Shown here: in pieces, positions 37,229 to 47,764 of the stretch
Position numbering within the stretch: the stretch's first letter is position 1
How the letters are laid out: every line of letters begins with the position of its first letter
Origin: Methylophilaceae bacterium
GTDB lineage: Bacteria > Pseudomonadota > Gammaproteobacteria > Burkholderiales > Methylophilaceae
Direction: 5' to 3'
Assembly: GCA_027488395.1 (NCBI GenBank)
Contig: JAIYBT010000025.1
Span: 1-64,000, forward strand
DNA: 64,000 nucleotides
The notes under the pieces: generated by a model
What the model was told of the DNA's origin: nothing
What the model saw: the letters and a program-made list of their open reading frames with translations, nothing else
The model's database searches: none
Made by a program: the position numbers and the translations under genes

Positions 37229-39688
37229 TTACTCTTTGTCATAACTGGCCAAAGAGGGTTTAGCACCAAACTCATAGCGGAAACCAATCCAAGCCGCACG
37301 CGGCGCACCTGGTAATAAGCTCAATACTTTAGACTCGTTTCCAAACGCACCAGTGGCATCAAACAATGACTCTGCCAAACGACCACTTAAGTTGTACTCT
37401 TTATCAAAAATGTTGGTGGCTTTAGCAAACATTTTCCAACCATTATTAAAGTTGTATTGGGTGTCTAAGTTCACAATAAAATAGCCGCTGATTTTGCCGT
37501 TGCCCGTTGCACAATCTGCCCCAGCATTACAATTGGCAGCGTTGGCTCGATGATTATTGTTTTCGTTACCCAATACAAACTGATCTGAATAACCAACGAG
37601 ATTGGTACCCACATTCCAGCTTGGTGTGACTGCGTATTGGCCACGCAGTTTTAACTGATGTTGCGGAATAACGGGAATACGATCGCCAGCTTTTGCGGTA
37701 TAAATTCCATCAGCATCTCCAGTAGCGTTTGATGCATTGACAAAGTCGACATCGGTGTCATAGGTCGCATGCACAAAGCTGTAAGAGGCACTCCATTTCA
37801 ATTGATCGACCACGCCTGACAAACCAAGATCTAAGCCTTGACGTTTGGTACGACCCACATTTTTAAAATAGCCTGCACCAGAAATCGTATTGGCTGCTGT
37901 GAACTGAATATCATCATGGTTGACCGCGTGGTATACCCCTGCATTCCAACTGATGGTATCGGTGAGTTGACCACGACCACCAAACTCATAGGTTTTAGCA
38001 ACCACTTGGTTTAATGGTGGATCATCCGCCAGGGCTGCTGGTAACAGACACGGCGATGCTGGGTTTGAACAGCCCACTTCAATCGCTGTCGGTGCACGAC
38101 TTGACTCGCTATAGGACGAATACACTGTCAGCGCTTTGGTGGGGGTATAAGTGACACCCACCGTTGGATTTAAACGCGTATAGCTATCCTTTGCAGTCAA
38201 GCTATTGAAGTCATTGGCAGCCGATGCGGGGCCGCGTAAGGTGTCTGTATTGTCAATCCGCGTAAAATTCCAGCTCGCTCCCGCATTGATGTGCCAAAAC
38301 TCGTTAATGGACAAGGTATCGGTGGCAAATAATCGACCGGTATATTGCTTACCCGTCAAGCCAACACTTTGACGTTGCCCCAAGGTACCATCACCTTCTG
38401 TAATCGGCGCACGTGTTGCGTCAAATACAGCCGCACTTTCGCTAAATGGCGCGCCGGCATTGAGCACATCTCCGTCAAAATCACCGACGTTGATTTGCTC
38501 ATTTTGCTTAAATCGAATCAAGCTGTAATCGTAGCCAGCACCCACAGTAAATTGGTTTTCTTTACCCATCCAATTTTGATTAAACACCATTTGTCCGGTG
38601 GCACCATAAGAATCTTGCTTAGTGTTGGTGCGATTAAATACAGAACCGATCAATTCACAATCCTCCGGTGAATTGGCGTCACAAGTAATGTTGTTATAGC
38701 CTGTTAATGCATCACCTGGTTCAATTTCACCTTCATAACCATCACCGTTTAAAGTTCTGCGGTTGGATTTTTTGTAATAGACGTTACCAGACAACATCAC
38801 ATCATTGCTTAACCAATGCGAACCATTCAGGGCTAAAAAATGCGAATAGTTGTTGGTAGCGTCTGGACGGGTATGAATTTGCTCACGGTCACCACGCAAT
38901 AAAAACGCGGGAGTCAAGCCGTTACCAATCAAATTATTATCTGCGCCTAAATAAGTAAGCTCTAATTTAGTGGTTTCATTTTGCCAGCCGGTTTTGCCAA
39001 ATAACTGGTTAACGTGGGAGGGTGAAAAATCGCGCCAGCCGTTTTCTGTCGTGTGCTGATAGCCAAACATATAATCGACTGAACCATCCTTAGACACACC
39101 GCCATATTCGATTAAAGCACGCTGTCTGCCCCATGAACCCGCTTCATATTCCACTGCCGCACCTTGATTATCACGGCCATTTTTAGTTTGTACGGTAATC
39201 GCGCCGCCCAACGTATTTAAACCATATAAAGGATTAGAGCCTGGCACCACTTGCATATTGCCAATCGCAAAGTTAGGAATTTTGTCCCATAACGTGACGT
39301 CCCCAAAAGGCTCATTGACGCGCACGCCATCGACATATGTAGATAAGCCTTGTGGGTTGCCAAGTAATGGGGAGGATGAATACCCGCGGAAGTTAATCTC
39401 AGGTTGCCATGGGTTGCCGCCCAGCTCGGTCACGGTCACCCCTTGCATATTGTTATTCATGTAATCAGCAATTGACACACCAGTTTGGTTGTTAATCGCG
39501 GCTGGATTGGCCATTTGGATATTGGCAGGAATTTTATACAGCGGTAACCCAATGCCTTTTAATGGCGTGGTACCCACCACTTCAATTTGATCAAGTTCAA
39601 GTTTACGATCCTCAGCCATGGCTTGCTGTGCAGCAAACGCTGACAAAATCGCAATCAGTATCGGTTTAAAAGGCGTATGTTGTTTCAT
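37229..39688 (-). CDS. TonB-dependent outer-membrane receptor
   Basis: 819 residues. Signal peptide cleaved after AAQQAMA; TonB-box-like DQIEVVGT; plug domain about 45-175 (ADYMNNNMQGVTV, YVDGVRVNEPFG, NPLYGLNTLGGAITVQTKNG); then a 22-strand barrel. Substrate unknown: no siderophore or B12 genes are nearby. The barrel should end around WIGFRYEF, but the protein carries about a dozen more residues (GAKPSLASYDKE), so it lacks the usual C-terminal aromatic. It precedes the sigma-54 regulator. Confidence 0.9.
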   Translation of the reverse strand: MKQHTPFKPILIAILSAFAAQQAMAEDRKLELDQIEVVGTTPLKGIGLPLYKIPANIQMANPAAINNQTGVSIADYMNNNMQGVTVTELGGNPWQPEINFRGYSSSPLLGNPQGLSTYVDGVRVNEPFGDVTLWDKIPNFAIGNMQVVPGSNPLYGLNTLGGAITVQTKNGRDNQGAAVEYEAGSWGRQRALIEYGGVSKDGSVDYMFGYQHTTENGWRDFSPSHVNQLFGKTGWQNETTKLELTYLGADNNLIGNGLTPAFLLRGDREQIHTRPDATNNYSHFLALNGSHWLSNDVMLSGNVYYKKSNRRTLNGDGYEGEIEPGDALTGYNNITCDANSPEDCELIGSVFNRTNTKQDSYGATGQMVFNQNWMGKENQFTVGAGYDYSLIRFKQNEQINVGDFDGDVLNAGAPFSESAAVFDATRAPITEGDGTLGQRQSVGLTGKQYTGRLFATDTLSINEFWHINAGASWNFTRIDNTDTLRGPASAANDFNSLTAKDSYTRLNPTVGVTYTPTKALTVYSSYSESSRAPTAIEVGCSNPASPCLLPAALADDPPLNQVVAKTYEFGGRGQLTDTISWNAGVYHAVNHDDIQFTAANTISGAGYFKNVGRTKRQGLDLGLSGVVDQLKWSASYSFVHATYDTDVDFVNASNATGDADGIYTAKAGDRIPVIPQHQLKLRGQYAVTPSWNVGTNLVGYSDQFVLGNENNNHRANAANCNAGADCATGNGKISGYFIVNLDTQYNFNNGWKMFAKATNIFDKEYNLSGRLAESLFDATGAFGNESKVLSLLPGAPRAAWIGFRYEFGAKPSLASYDKE

Positions 39689-39929
39689 ATCAATATCTAT
39701 TCCCGGGAAATGTAATGAAGAAGTTTTTTTGTTTTGTAACCATTTCCGTGCAATTTACATTCCACTTTTCATCGTGAATAAAATGTGTCATCAATTCAAT
39801 GACTAACTGCAGATGAGATGCTTTCATTGCAAGTCGTTGACGTGAATGTGGTTGTATTAAACCAATTTTATGGCTGCACATGGCTGATAGCAACCATTTA
39901 TTTTAGAAATACCAGAAAAGATTACAATG

Positions 39930-41390
39930 TTAAGAGGTAAGGATAGGCGTACAGTCGATGACGATACCATAGGCATTTCGACCGGCTTGCCAGTGGCAAT
40001 CTACAGTATTTGGAATCAGGCCAATCAAGTGCGCACCGGATGGATGTTGAACACTTACCAGCGCTTGATAAGCACGTTGCCATGGCGGAATGGCAAGCAT
40101 TTGAAAAATGGTTTTTAGTGATCTTGAAGGCCGTTTAGCATCTGGTTGCAAACCCTCACCACCGACCCGCTGATGGAGTTGCAATTGCATACACGCCGAC
40201 ATTTGAAGCGGTTGCTGATAGCGCTTAAATAAGGTGATCGCGGCTGGGCTAATGCCCAACAATTGCAATGAGATGCCCTGTCCTTTCACCAATCTAAATT
40301 GCACTTGCCATCGGCCCCAAGTTTGAGTCGCTTCACCATGCCAAGTCATCGGCGCATCTGGCAATGGCGGTGGTGGTGTAATGCAATACAAACGCCCTTG
40401 ATAGTGATGTAAAAAGGCACTGGCTTTGCCAGAGCTGGCATACAGTGGCAAATGTAAATAGCGATCCGATTTTACAGTCAATAATTGCTGCCAGTAGTCT
40501 TGTAATTGCAAGGTACTCGGCATCAATAAACATTGCTGCGCAATCCAGCAACGTAACAGGTTTTTAGCGCGTATATCGCCTAACGCCAGCAGGGGTTGCA
40601 TGTGTAACGATTGACCGCACCAAGTGGGTTCTAATGCGCAGGACAGCAAATCTTGTTGCGCCATCACATCCAATAAGGTTTGCGCATCAGCCAAATGCTG
40701 CGCAGTACGCGCGAAACTGATGTCTGCTTGTGGATAGCGTTGACGTATCTGCGGCAATACTGCATGCCGTAAAAAATTACGATCGTAACGCATATTGGTA
40801 TTACTCTCGTCCTCAACCCATTGCAGCTGATGCGCTGCAGCGAGCGCAACAATATCGGCTTTTGCAACCTTTAACCATGGCCGCCAGCGTAGCGTGTTTG
40901 CATCCCACTCAGCCATGGCACTTAAGCCTTTTACCCCCGCGCCCCGTAACAATTGCAACAGCAAGGTTTCGGCTTGATCTTGCACATGATGGGCAGTGAC
41001 AATCGCATGCGCGCCGATAGCGAGTCGGGTTTGCTCCAGGGCTTGATAGCGTGCGGCTCTGGCCAGCGCCTCAACCCCTAGCCCCTCGCTCATCTCCAGC
41101 GTGACACGTTCATAATAAAAGGGAATGGCTAACTGGTGACAGATCGCTTGGCATTGCTGTAACCAGTCATCTGCGTTTGGACTCAACCCATGATGCACGT
41201 GCATGGCAGACAATTTAAAATCAACCGCAGAAAGACATGCGTGCAAAGCATGTAATAAGGCGACTGAATCAACGCCGCCACTCAATGCAACAAGCACATG
41301 CGGGCGCACGGTGCCGTGCGCTAACTGTATGGCACAAAAGCGCTGCAACGGGTCTAGCAGCGCGATTTGCAATGAGGAATTATTTTTCAC
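39930..41390 (-). CDS. tilS: tRNA(Ile)-lysidine synthetase
   Basis: Modifies C34 of the CAU-anticodon tRNA-Ile to lysidine so that it reads AUA. 486 residues: PP-loop [13 protein letters not shown] near the N-terminus, [11 protein letters not shown], and [17 protein letters not shown]; TilS-specific middle and C-terminal domains follow. Starts with GTG at 41390, overlapping the accA stop by 11 bases (translational coupling). The long C-terminal region is usual for betaproteobacterial TilS. Confidence 0.95.
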   Translation of the reverse strand: MKNNSSLQIALLDPLQRFCAIQLAHGTVRPHVLVALSGGVDSVALLHALHACLSAVDFKLSAMHVHHGLSPNADDWLQQCQAICHQLAIPFYYERVTLEMSEGLGVEALARAARYQALEQTRLAIGAHAIVTAHHVQDQAETLLLQLLRGAGVKGLSAMAEWDANTLRWRPWLKVAKADIVALAAAHQLQWVEDESNTNMRYDRNFLRHAVLPQIRQRYPQADISFARTAQHLADAQTLLDVMAQQDLLSCALEPTWCGQSLHMQPLLALGDIRAKNLLRCWIAQQCLLMPSTLQLQDYWQQLLTVKSDRYLHLPLYASSGKASAFLHHYQGRLYCITPPPPLPDAPMTWHGEATQTWGRWQVQFRLVKGQGISLQLLGISPAAITLFKRYQQPLQMSACMQLQLHQRVGGEGLQPDAKRPSRSLKTIFQMLAIPPWQRAYQALVSVQHPSGAHLIGLIPNTVDCHWQAGRNAYGIVIDCTPILTS

Positions 41391-42375
41391 CGAGCAATTT
41401 AAATTTACCGTAACCCATTAAACGCTGGTAACGAGTATCAAGCAATTGCGGTAATTTTTTGCTTTGTAGGGTCTTTAATTGTGCGGCAATGGTGTTGCTC
41501 ACACGTTCCATCACCTCTTCAATGCAGCGATGCGCCCCCCCTAACGGTTCGCTGATAATGCTATCCACCAAGCCTAAGCCTTTTAAGCGATCGGCAGTAA
41601 TGCCAAGAGTTTCAGCCGCTTCGGGCGCTTTGGTTGCACTTTTCCATAAAATGGACGCGCAACCCTCAGGTGAAATGACTGAGTAGGTCGAGTATTGCAA
41701 CATGGCTAAATGGTCCACGACCCCCAATGCCAGCGCACCGCCTGAACCCCCTTCACCGATGACGATACCGATGATCGGTGTTTTGAGTTCGGCCATCACA
41801 TATAAATTGCGTGCAATGGCTTCCGACTGACCGCGTTCTTCGGCACCGATACCAGGATAGGCGCCTGGCGTATCGATAAAGGTAATGATGGGCAATTGAA
41901 ATTTCTCAGCCATTCTAAATAGGCGAAGGGCCTTACGATAGCCTTCTGGTCTAGGCATACCAAAGTTTCGGTATTGGCGTTCTTTGATATCACGGCCTTT
42001 TTGGTGGCCGATCACCATCACCGGAATGCCATTAAAACGGGCTAAGCCACCGACGATGGCTGGATCATCCGAATAGGCACGATCGCCGTGCAACTCCTGG
42101 AAATCCGTAAAAATTGTTTGAATATAATCCAGCGTATACGGCCGCTGTGGATGGCGTGCCACTTGGGATATTTGCCAAGCGGACAATTGTTGGTAAGTGT
42201 CTTGCAACAGCTTTTCATTTTTTTTAGTGAGCTGATCAACCTCTTTGGCAATGTCAATCGAATCATGTTCGTCGTGGGACAATTGCAAGGCTTCAATCCG
42301 CTTTTCAAGCTCAGCAATGGGTTGCTCGAAATCAAGATAAGTCAATTTACTGGGTGTTAAACGCTTAGCACTCAT
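41380..42375 (-). CDS. accA: Acetyl-CoA carboxylase carboxyltransferase subunit alpha
   Basis: With AccD it transfers the carboxyl group from biotin-AccB to acetyl-CoA, making malonyl-CoA for fatty acid synthesis. 331 residues: N-terminal coiled region [15 protein letters not shown], then [38 protein letters not shown], and [11 protein letters not shown], all diagnostic. Lies between dnaE (22-base gap) and tilS (overlap), the common betaproteobacterial order. Confidence 0.97.
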   Translation of the reverse strand: MSAKRLTPSKLTYLDFEQPIAELEKRIEALQLSHDEHDSIDIAKEVDQLTKKNEKLLQDTYQQLSAWQISQVARHPQRPYTLDYIQTIFTDFQELHGDRAYSDDPAIVGGLARFNGIPVMVIGHQKGRDIKERQYRNFGMPRPEGYRKALRLFRMAEKFQLPIITFIDTPGAYPGIGAEERGQSEAIARNLYVMAELKTPIIGIVIGEGGSGGALALGVVDHLAMLQYSTYSVISPEGCASILWKSATKAPEAAETLGITADRLKGLGLVDSIISEPLGGAHRCIEEVMERVSNTIAAQLKTLQSKKLPQLLDTRYQRLMGYGKFKLLGEK

Positions 42376-42397
42376 GATGAATTCTTATGAAAAAAGG

Positions 42398-45300
42398 TTA
42401 TGCATTATAAAGGATTTTGACGTTTTCTTTAGTGAGCCAGCTTTGTAAATTATGAATCAGATCATCATGCAACACGACTTGCCATTGTTCACTCAGCATT
42501 AAACTGACTTGCGCAGCTTGGTTATGATAATCGACCTTGATCGGACAGCGCTTGGTATCGTCATCGGCATAACGATAAGGCGTGAGCACTTGCATCAAAC
42601 GGTGGAGATCAGACTGACCATTACAAGCAATCGTCAACATTTGCGCAAAGCGACTACGCACCGCAGCCAAATCAAACAGTTTTCGAGCACTGACGCGAAT
42701 CCCACCCGAGAACTCATCATTGCTAATACGGCCTTCCACAATGAGCAATTGATCTTCTTTAATCCAAGCAGCATGCTGTTGCAACAACTCAGACCCAATC
42801 ACAACATCGACACGGCCAACAGCATCATCCAGCGTCACGATTGCCATTTTTCCACGTTGCGTCATGCGCACGCGAATCCCCATGACCACGCCAGCTAATA
42901 ATTTGGGTTGTTCTTGTGGCACCAAGTCGTTTAAATGCCCTTTAATAAAAGGCATCAATTGTGGTTTGTAGTGAAGGAAAGGGTGACCACTTAAATAAAA
43001 GCCCAAGGCAGCCTTTTCCTCCAGCAAGGCTTGTTCAGGGCTCCATGCCGCCGTCGTGGGTAATTGTGGTTGTGCTGCCACCATCCCCCCAAACAAACAA
43101 TCCTGACCTGCATGCGCAGCGGTTTGCTCTGCCGCGCTCATGGCAACCTCTAAGCCCGCCAGCAAGGCAGCGCGGTTTGGCTCTAACTGATCAAACGCAC
43201 CTGCGCGAATAAACGCTTCCATCACACGACGATTGACTTTACGTAAATCTAGCCGCTGACAAAAATCAAATAAATCTTTAAAAGGACCATGCGCCTCACG
43301 TGCCGCCATCATGACTTCTATGGCTGCTTGGCCAGACCCTTTAATGGCCCCCAGACCATACAAAATTTGCTGGTGATTGATGGGCTTAAACTGATAGACG
43401 CTGCTATTGATATCGGGCGGTAGCATATCGATTTGATTCGCCGCGCAATCATCAAAAAAGGTCCGAATATTGTCGGTGTTGTTCATGTCTGCAGACATGG
43501 TTGCAGCAATAAAAGCGGCAGGATAATGCGCTTTCAAATAGGCGGTATGATAAGCGACCAATGCATACGCTGCCGCATGTGATTTATTAAAGCCGTAGCC
43601 AGCAAATTTTTCCAGCAAATCAAACAAATCATTCGATTGTTGCAACGACAAGCCGTTTTTCAACGCGCCTTCGTTAAAAATTTCGCGCTGCTTGACCATT
43701 TCTTCAGGCTTTTTCTTACCCATTGCCCGCCGTAGCAAATCGGCGCCGCCTAAACTATAGCCAGCCACCACTTGGGCAATTTGCATCACTTGCTCTTGAT
43801 ACACGGCAATGCCATAGGTTTCTTTAAGGATGCTCTCGGTCGACACATGCGGATACTCGACACGTTGTAGCCCATGCTTACGACGGCAGAAATCAGGGAT
43901 CAAATCCATCGGTCCAGGACGATACAAAGCCACCAAGGCAATAATGTCTTCAAATACATCCGGTTTTGCCTGTTTGAGCATGTCTTTCATGCCCTTAGAT
44001 TCCAACTGAAACACTGCGGTGGTATTGGCTGACTTTAATAATTGATAGCTTTTTTTGTCGTCCAAAGGAATGGTTTCAAACGTCAGTGGCGGCAAAGACT
44101 GTTGCGCGCGTTGAACATTGGCATTCTCTAACGCCATGTTCAAAATGGTCAGCGTACGTAAGCCCAAAAAGTCAAACTTAACTAACCCGACCGCTTCGAC
44201 ATCGTCTTTATCATATTGACTGACCAAGCTATCACCGTTGGGTTGGCAGTAGATGGGGGAAAAATCAGAGATTTTTCCTGGCGCAATCAGCACCCCACCC
44301 GCGTGCATACCGACGTTTCGTACCAAGCCTTCTAGGCGCAACGCAAGGGATAATAACGCTTCGACCTCTTCTTCTTTTTGTCGCCGCTCTTGTAATTGTG
44401 GTTCTTTTTCCAGCGCGGCTTCAAGCGTAATGCCCAGTTCCAGTGGAATCAATTTGGCAATACCATCCACAAAATTAAACGGTAAATCCAGAACTCGGCC
44501 AACGTCGCGAATGACTGCTTTGGCCGCCATGGTCCCGAAGGTAGCGATTTGCGAAACCGAGGCCAAGCCGTATTTTTGTTTGACATAATCAATGACGCGA
44601 TCCCGCCCTTCTTGACAAAAATCAATGTCAAAGTCGGGCATCGACACCCGCTCAGGGTTAAGAAAACGTTCAAACAACAAGTGATATTTAAGCGGATCGA
44701 GATCGGTAATGCCTAAACTGTAAGCCACTAACGAGCCCGCGCCAGAGCCACGACCAGGTCCAACCGGCACCCCATTATTTTTTGCCCAGTTGATAAAATC
44801 CGCCACAATCAAAAAGTAGCCAGGAAAGCCCATTTGAATGATGATGCCGCACTCAAATTGCAAGCGCGCTTCATATTCTGGCCGTTTGCTTGCGCGCACA
44901 CTTTCATCGCTAAACAAATACGCTAATCGCCGCTCTAATCCAAGTTGCGATTGAGCAATTAAATAGGCATCTAGGCTCTCACCATTGGGTGTAGGAAAGT
45001 CAGGCAAATAATTTTTGCCCAAGGTGAGCGAGAGATTACAACGCTTAGCAATTTCAACGGCATTTTGTAATGCAATCGGCACATCTGCGAATAGGGCTTG
45101 CATTTCCGCTTGTGAGCGCATGTACTGACTGGGCACAAAGCGTCGCGGACGCCGCGTATCCGCCAACACATAGCCATCCGCAATACAGGTACGCGCCTCA
45201 TGCGCCATGTAATCGTCAGCGGTTTGAAACTGTACAGGATGGGTGGCCACGACTGGCAAATCGAGCGCTTGCGCTAATTGCAAAGTGTGTTCGATGAGAT

Positions 45301-45877
45301 GCTCTTGGGCGCGATGCGCTGCCGTGTCCACCTCATGCACGCGTTGAATCTCAAGATAATAACGTCCAGCAAAGGTGTGGGCCCATTGCGTTGCCAATTG
45401 TTTAGCCACCAATGGATTGCCCGCTTGCAATGCTTGCCCAACATCGCCTGCTTGAAAACCAGACAGCATGATCAGCCCTGCATTTTTTTCAAGCAACCAG
45501 CTTGTTTTGATTTCAGCATGCTCACGGTACTGATTTTCGAGGTAAGCGCGGCTGATCAACTCACATAAATGTCGGTAGCCTGTGGCATTTTGTACCAACA
45601 ACAACATGCGCTGCGGTTGATCACGTTGTAGCGGGTTTTCAATCCAAACATCACAGCCAATAATGGGTTTGAGTCCCTTGCCGCGGGCTGCTTTATAAAA
45701 TTTGATCGCCCCAAATAAATTAGATAAGTCAGTCAGGGCCAATGCGGGCATTGCATCATTTTTAGCCGCATGGACATAATCATCAATCCTGACCGTACCA
45801 TCCACAATCGAATATTCACTGTGACAACGCAGGTGAATAAAGGTAGGAATGATCGGCGTATTGGACGTGTCTTGCAT
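42398..45877 (-). CDS. dnaE: DNA polymerase III subunit alpha
   Basis: Catalytic subunit of the replicative polymerase, 1159 residues. PHP domain (HLRCHSEYSIVDG, about 14-220), C-family polymerase core with MPDFDIDFCQEGRDRVIDYV catalytic motif and VGPGRGSGAGSLVAY, then thumb/fingers, helix-hairpin-helix and OB-fold regions (VTLDDAVGRVDVVI near residue 1000). Length and order match DnaE1. First gene of the dnaE-accA-tilS run. Confidence 0.97.
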   Translation of the reverse strand: MQDTSNTPIIPTFIHLRCHSEYSIVDGTVRIDDYVHAAKNDAMPALALTDLSNLFGAIKFYKAARGKGLKPIIGCDVWIENPLQRDQPQRMLLLVQNATGYRHLCELISRAYLENQYREHAEIKTSWLLEKNAGLIMLSGFQAGDVGQALQAGNPLVAKQLATQWAHTFAGRYYLEIQRVHEVDTAAHRAQEHLIEHTLQLAQALDLPVVATHPVQFQTADDYMAHEARTCIADGYVLADTRRPRRFVPSQYMRSQAEMQALFADVPIALQNAVEIAKRCNLSLTLGKNYLPDFPTPNGESLDAYLIAQSQLGLERRLAYLFSDESVRASKRPEYEARLQFECGIIIQMGFPGYFLIVADFINWAKNNGVPVGPGRGSGAGSLVAYSLGITDLDPLKYHLLFERFLNPERVSMPDFDIDFCQEGRDRVIDYVKQKYGLASVSQIATFGTMAAKAVIRDVGRVLDLPFNFVDGIAKLIPLELGITLEAALEKEPQLQERRQKEEEVEALLSLALRLEGLVRNVGMHAGGVLIAPGKISDFSPIYCQPNGDSLVSQYDKDDVEAVGLVKFDFLGLRTLTILNMALENANVQRAQQSLPPLTFETIPLDDKKSYQLLKSANTTAVFQLESKGMKDMLKQAKPDVFEDIIALVALYRPGPMDLIPDFCRRKHGLQRVEYPHVSTESILKETYGIAVYQEQVMQIAQVVAGYSLGGADLLRRAMGKKKPEEMVKQREIFNEGALKNGLSLQQSNDLFDLLEKFAGYGFNKSHAAAYALVAYHTAYLKAHYPAAFIAATMSADMNNTDNIRTFFDDCAANQIDMLPPDINSSVYQFKPINHQQILYGLGAIKGSGQAAIEVMMAAREAHGPFKDLFDFCQRLDLRKVNRRVMEAFIRAGAFDQLEPNRAALLAGLEVAMSAAEQTAAHAGQDCLFGGMVAAQPQLPTTAAWSPEQALLEEKAALGFYLSGHPFLHYKPQLMPFIKGHLNDLVPQEQPKLLAGVVMGIRVRMTQRGKMAIVTLDDAVGRVDVVIGSELLQQHAAWIKEDQLLIVEGRISNDEFSGGIRVSARKLFDLAAVRSRFAQMLTIACNGQSDLHRLMQVLTPYRYADDDTKRCPIKVDYHNQAAQVSLMLSEQWQVVLHDDLIHNLQSWLTKENVKILYNA

Positions 45878-46084
45878 AACAGTTATTTTACTCGGCTCAG
45901 TTTTATTTGCACATCATCCGCTGCTAAATAATCTGATTGACAAGCTGGAGTTGTCTCACCTGATCACCTAGAAAAAACACTACAACCTCTGCGGCAACGC
46001 CAAGCACGCTTTAGCCACAAAAAAATTTCGTACGGCATTTTTTGTTTTATGATGAGCGCTGTTAAATGTTTGGAAGCTGCTTAC

Positions 46085-46612
46085 ATGCCGTGTGCAATCA
46101 CACTAGATCAAGAACCGATTCTGATTGAGGATACATTACCCACCATTGGTGAAGTGTTACCTGCTTTCAGCCTAGTGACAGATACCTTGAATGACGCCAC
46201 ACTCGAACACTTTGCAGGCCAGTACAAAATACTCAACATTTTTCCCAGCATTGATACCACCACCAGCGCCGAAAGTGTGCGTACGTTAGAGTCCTTACTC
46301 GCGCCTTTTGCCAACACTGCATTACTGCATATTTCAGCAGATTTACCATTTGCATTGAGCCGCTTTAAAACGCTTAACCAATTATCACGCGGCGTATATC
46401 TGTCCACCCTGCGTGGTCGCGACATGCTCAAACACTATGGCGTGCTGATGGTCACCAGTAAATTGGCGGGGTTACCTGCGCGCGCGCTGATGGTGGCCGA
46501 TCAGAATAACCATATACAGTATGTCGAGCTGGTGCCTGATTTGAATACTGCGCCTAATTATTTGGCTGCTATCGCAAGCCTCGAACAAGCCATGACCAGC
46601 AAAAATGGTTGA
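46085..46612 (+). CDS. Tpx-like thioredoxin-fold protein lacking catalytic cysteines
   Basis: 175 residues from the ATG at 46085 (GGAAG 8 bases upstream; the frame is open to 46049). It aligns along its length with the downstream Tpx: [50 protein letters not shown]. At the peroxidatic site Tpx has TPTC and this protein has TTTS (Ser61). At the resolving site Tpx has RFCG and this has RFKT (Lys95). The only Cys is residue 3. It therefore cannot use the Tpx peroxidase chemistry; regulatory or scaffold roles are possible. The frame is intact, arguing against a pseudogene. Confidence 0.8.
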   Translation: MPCAITLDQEPILIEDTLPTIGEVLPAFSLVTDTLNDATLEHFAGQYKILNIFPSIDTTTSAESVRTLESLLAPFANTALLHISADLPFALSRFKTLNQLSRGVYLSTLRGRDMLKHYGVLMVTSKLAGLPARALMVADQNNHIQYVELVPDLNTAPNYLAAIASLEQAMTSKNG

Positions 46613-46686
46613 TTGGTCTGGCTTAGCACGTTAAAGTAGTTGCCTGTTTAAAAAGATTTTTAACCCTGTGTTTTGGAGATGTATAC

Positions 46687-47187
46687 ATGTCTAGCGTAAC
46701 CCTTAAAGGCAATGCTGTTTCAATCGGTGGCCAGTTTTTGAAAACCGGTGATAACGCACCCGCGTTCCAATTGGCTGATGCCAAACGTAATCTAGTCGGC
46801 TTAGAGGCCTATGCAGGTAAACGTAAAGTATTGAATATTTTCCCAAGCATTGATACACCGACCTGTGCCACGTCAGTGCGCACCTTCAATCAAAAAGCGA
46901 GCCTTGCGAGCAATACGGTGGTGTTGTGTATTTCCGCTGATCTTCCATTTGCGCAAAGCCGTTTTTGTGGCGCCGAAGGCATTGAACATGTGGCGACCTT
47001 GTCTACGTTCCGTGACACCACCAAGTTTGGCACCGATTACGGCGTGTTGATTACAGACAGCAGTTTAGCTGGCTTGACCACGCGTGCCGTCATCGTGTTA
47101 GACGAGCACAACAAGGTATTACATAGCGAATTAGTGGCAGAAATTGCCGAAGAACCCAATTACGAAGCAGCGTTGGCTGTATTGTAA
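46687..47187 (+). CDS. tpx: Thiol peroxidase (atypical 2-Cys peroxiredoxin)
   Basis: Reduces lipid and hydrogen peroxides using thioredoxin. 166 residues, the normal Tpx length. Peroxidatic Cys60 in [15 protein letters not shown] and resolving Cys94 in SRFCGAEG; the active-site Thr57 and the downstream Arg65 are present. Good Shine-Dalgarno (GGAG) upstream. It lies 75 bases after its cysteine-less paralogue and is followed by a strong terminator. Confidence 0.96.
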   Translation: MSSVTLKGNAVSIGGQFLKTGDNAPAFQLADAKRNLVGLEAYAGKRKVLNIFPSIDTPTCATSVRTFNQKASLASNTVVLCISADLPFAQSRFCGAEGIEHVATLSTFRDTTKFGTDYGVLITDSSLAGLTTRAVIVLDEHNKVLHSELVAEIAEEPNYEAALAVL

Positions 47188-47205
47188 ATTAGGCGGTTCT
47201 CAATC

Positions 47206-47230
47206 AGCCCGGTGTTAACCGGGCTTTTTT
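47206..47230 (+). terminator. Intrinsic terminator after tpx
   Basis: AGCCCGGT-GTTA-ACCGGGCT, perfect 8-bp stem followed by T-run, 19 bases past the tpx stop. Confidence 0.9.
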
Positions 47231-47310
47231 ATGGGTTTCACAGATGTTTCAGCCGCCCATCGTTACCCTATTACCGGCTACACCAGCATCTTGCCATGCA
47301 GCTCAATGCG

Positions 47311-47712
47311 TTATAAAGACGCATCCGACGCTTGATAAACCGTGTATTTCGCATTACTGCCTTTACATTGATCAACGGGGTATTTTTGTGCGTTTAAATC
47401 AATTTTGGCGTGGGTGGCTTCGATTAAATCAATGCCACATACTTCGGCAATCCTGAGCAAATACACAAAGGTATCCGCAAGTTCCTGCCCGACCTCTCGT
47501 TTTTGATCCTCTGACAATTGCTGACTGTCTTGCGCTGTCATCCATTGAAAATGTTCAACCACTTCGGCGGCTTCTACAATCATGGCCATGGCTAAATTTT
47601 TAGGCGAATGAAATTGTGCCCAGTCACGCTCTGTCACAAATGTATCAATGCGTTGACGTAAATGGTCTAGTGAGTCGTGAGCAGCAGCAGAGGCCTTTGT
47701 ATGTTTATCCAT
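47311..47712 (-). CDS. MazG-like nucleotide pyrophosphohydrolase
   Basis: 133 residues. All-alpha NTP-PPase fold with the metal-binding EAAEVVEHFQW (ExxE) and GQELADTFVYLLRIAE (ExxD) motifs. It resembles the short dCTP/dNTP pyrophosphatase type (RS21-C6/DCTPP1-like), which cleanses noncanonical deoxynucleotides. It stands between convergent tpx and a c-di-GMP enzyme gene; no operon partner is clear. Confidence 0.85.
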   Translation of the reverse strand: MDKHTKASAAAHDSLDHLRQRIDTFVTERDWAQFHSPKNLAMAMIVEAAEVVEHFQWMTAQDSQQLSEDQKREVGQELADTFVYLLRIAEVCGIDLIEATHAKIDLNAQKYPVDQCKGSNAKYTVYQASDASL

Positions 47713-47764
47713 TGATCAGCATTCCGTTCATAGTCATACGCATTCAAAAGTCAATCAGAGGTGC

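Noticed and set aside
39689-39929. Sigma-54 promoter upstream of the TonB receptor, suggested by the neighbouring sigma-54 regulator
   Set aside because: No GG-N10-GC pair in a TGGCAC/TTGCA context was found on the minus strand.
42509-42898. 129-codon open frame opposite dnaE
   Set aside because: It lies wholly inside dnaE on the other strand, has no recognisable family features and no ribosome site; it is a codon-bias shadow.
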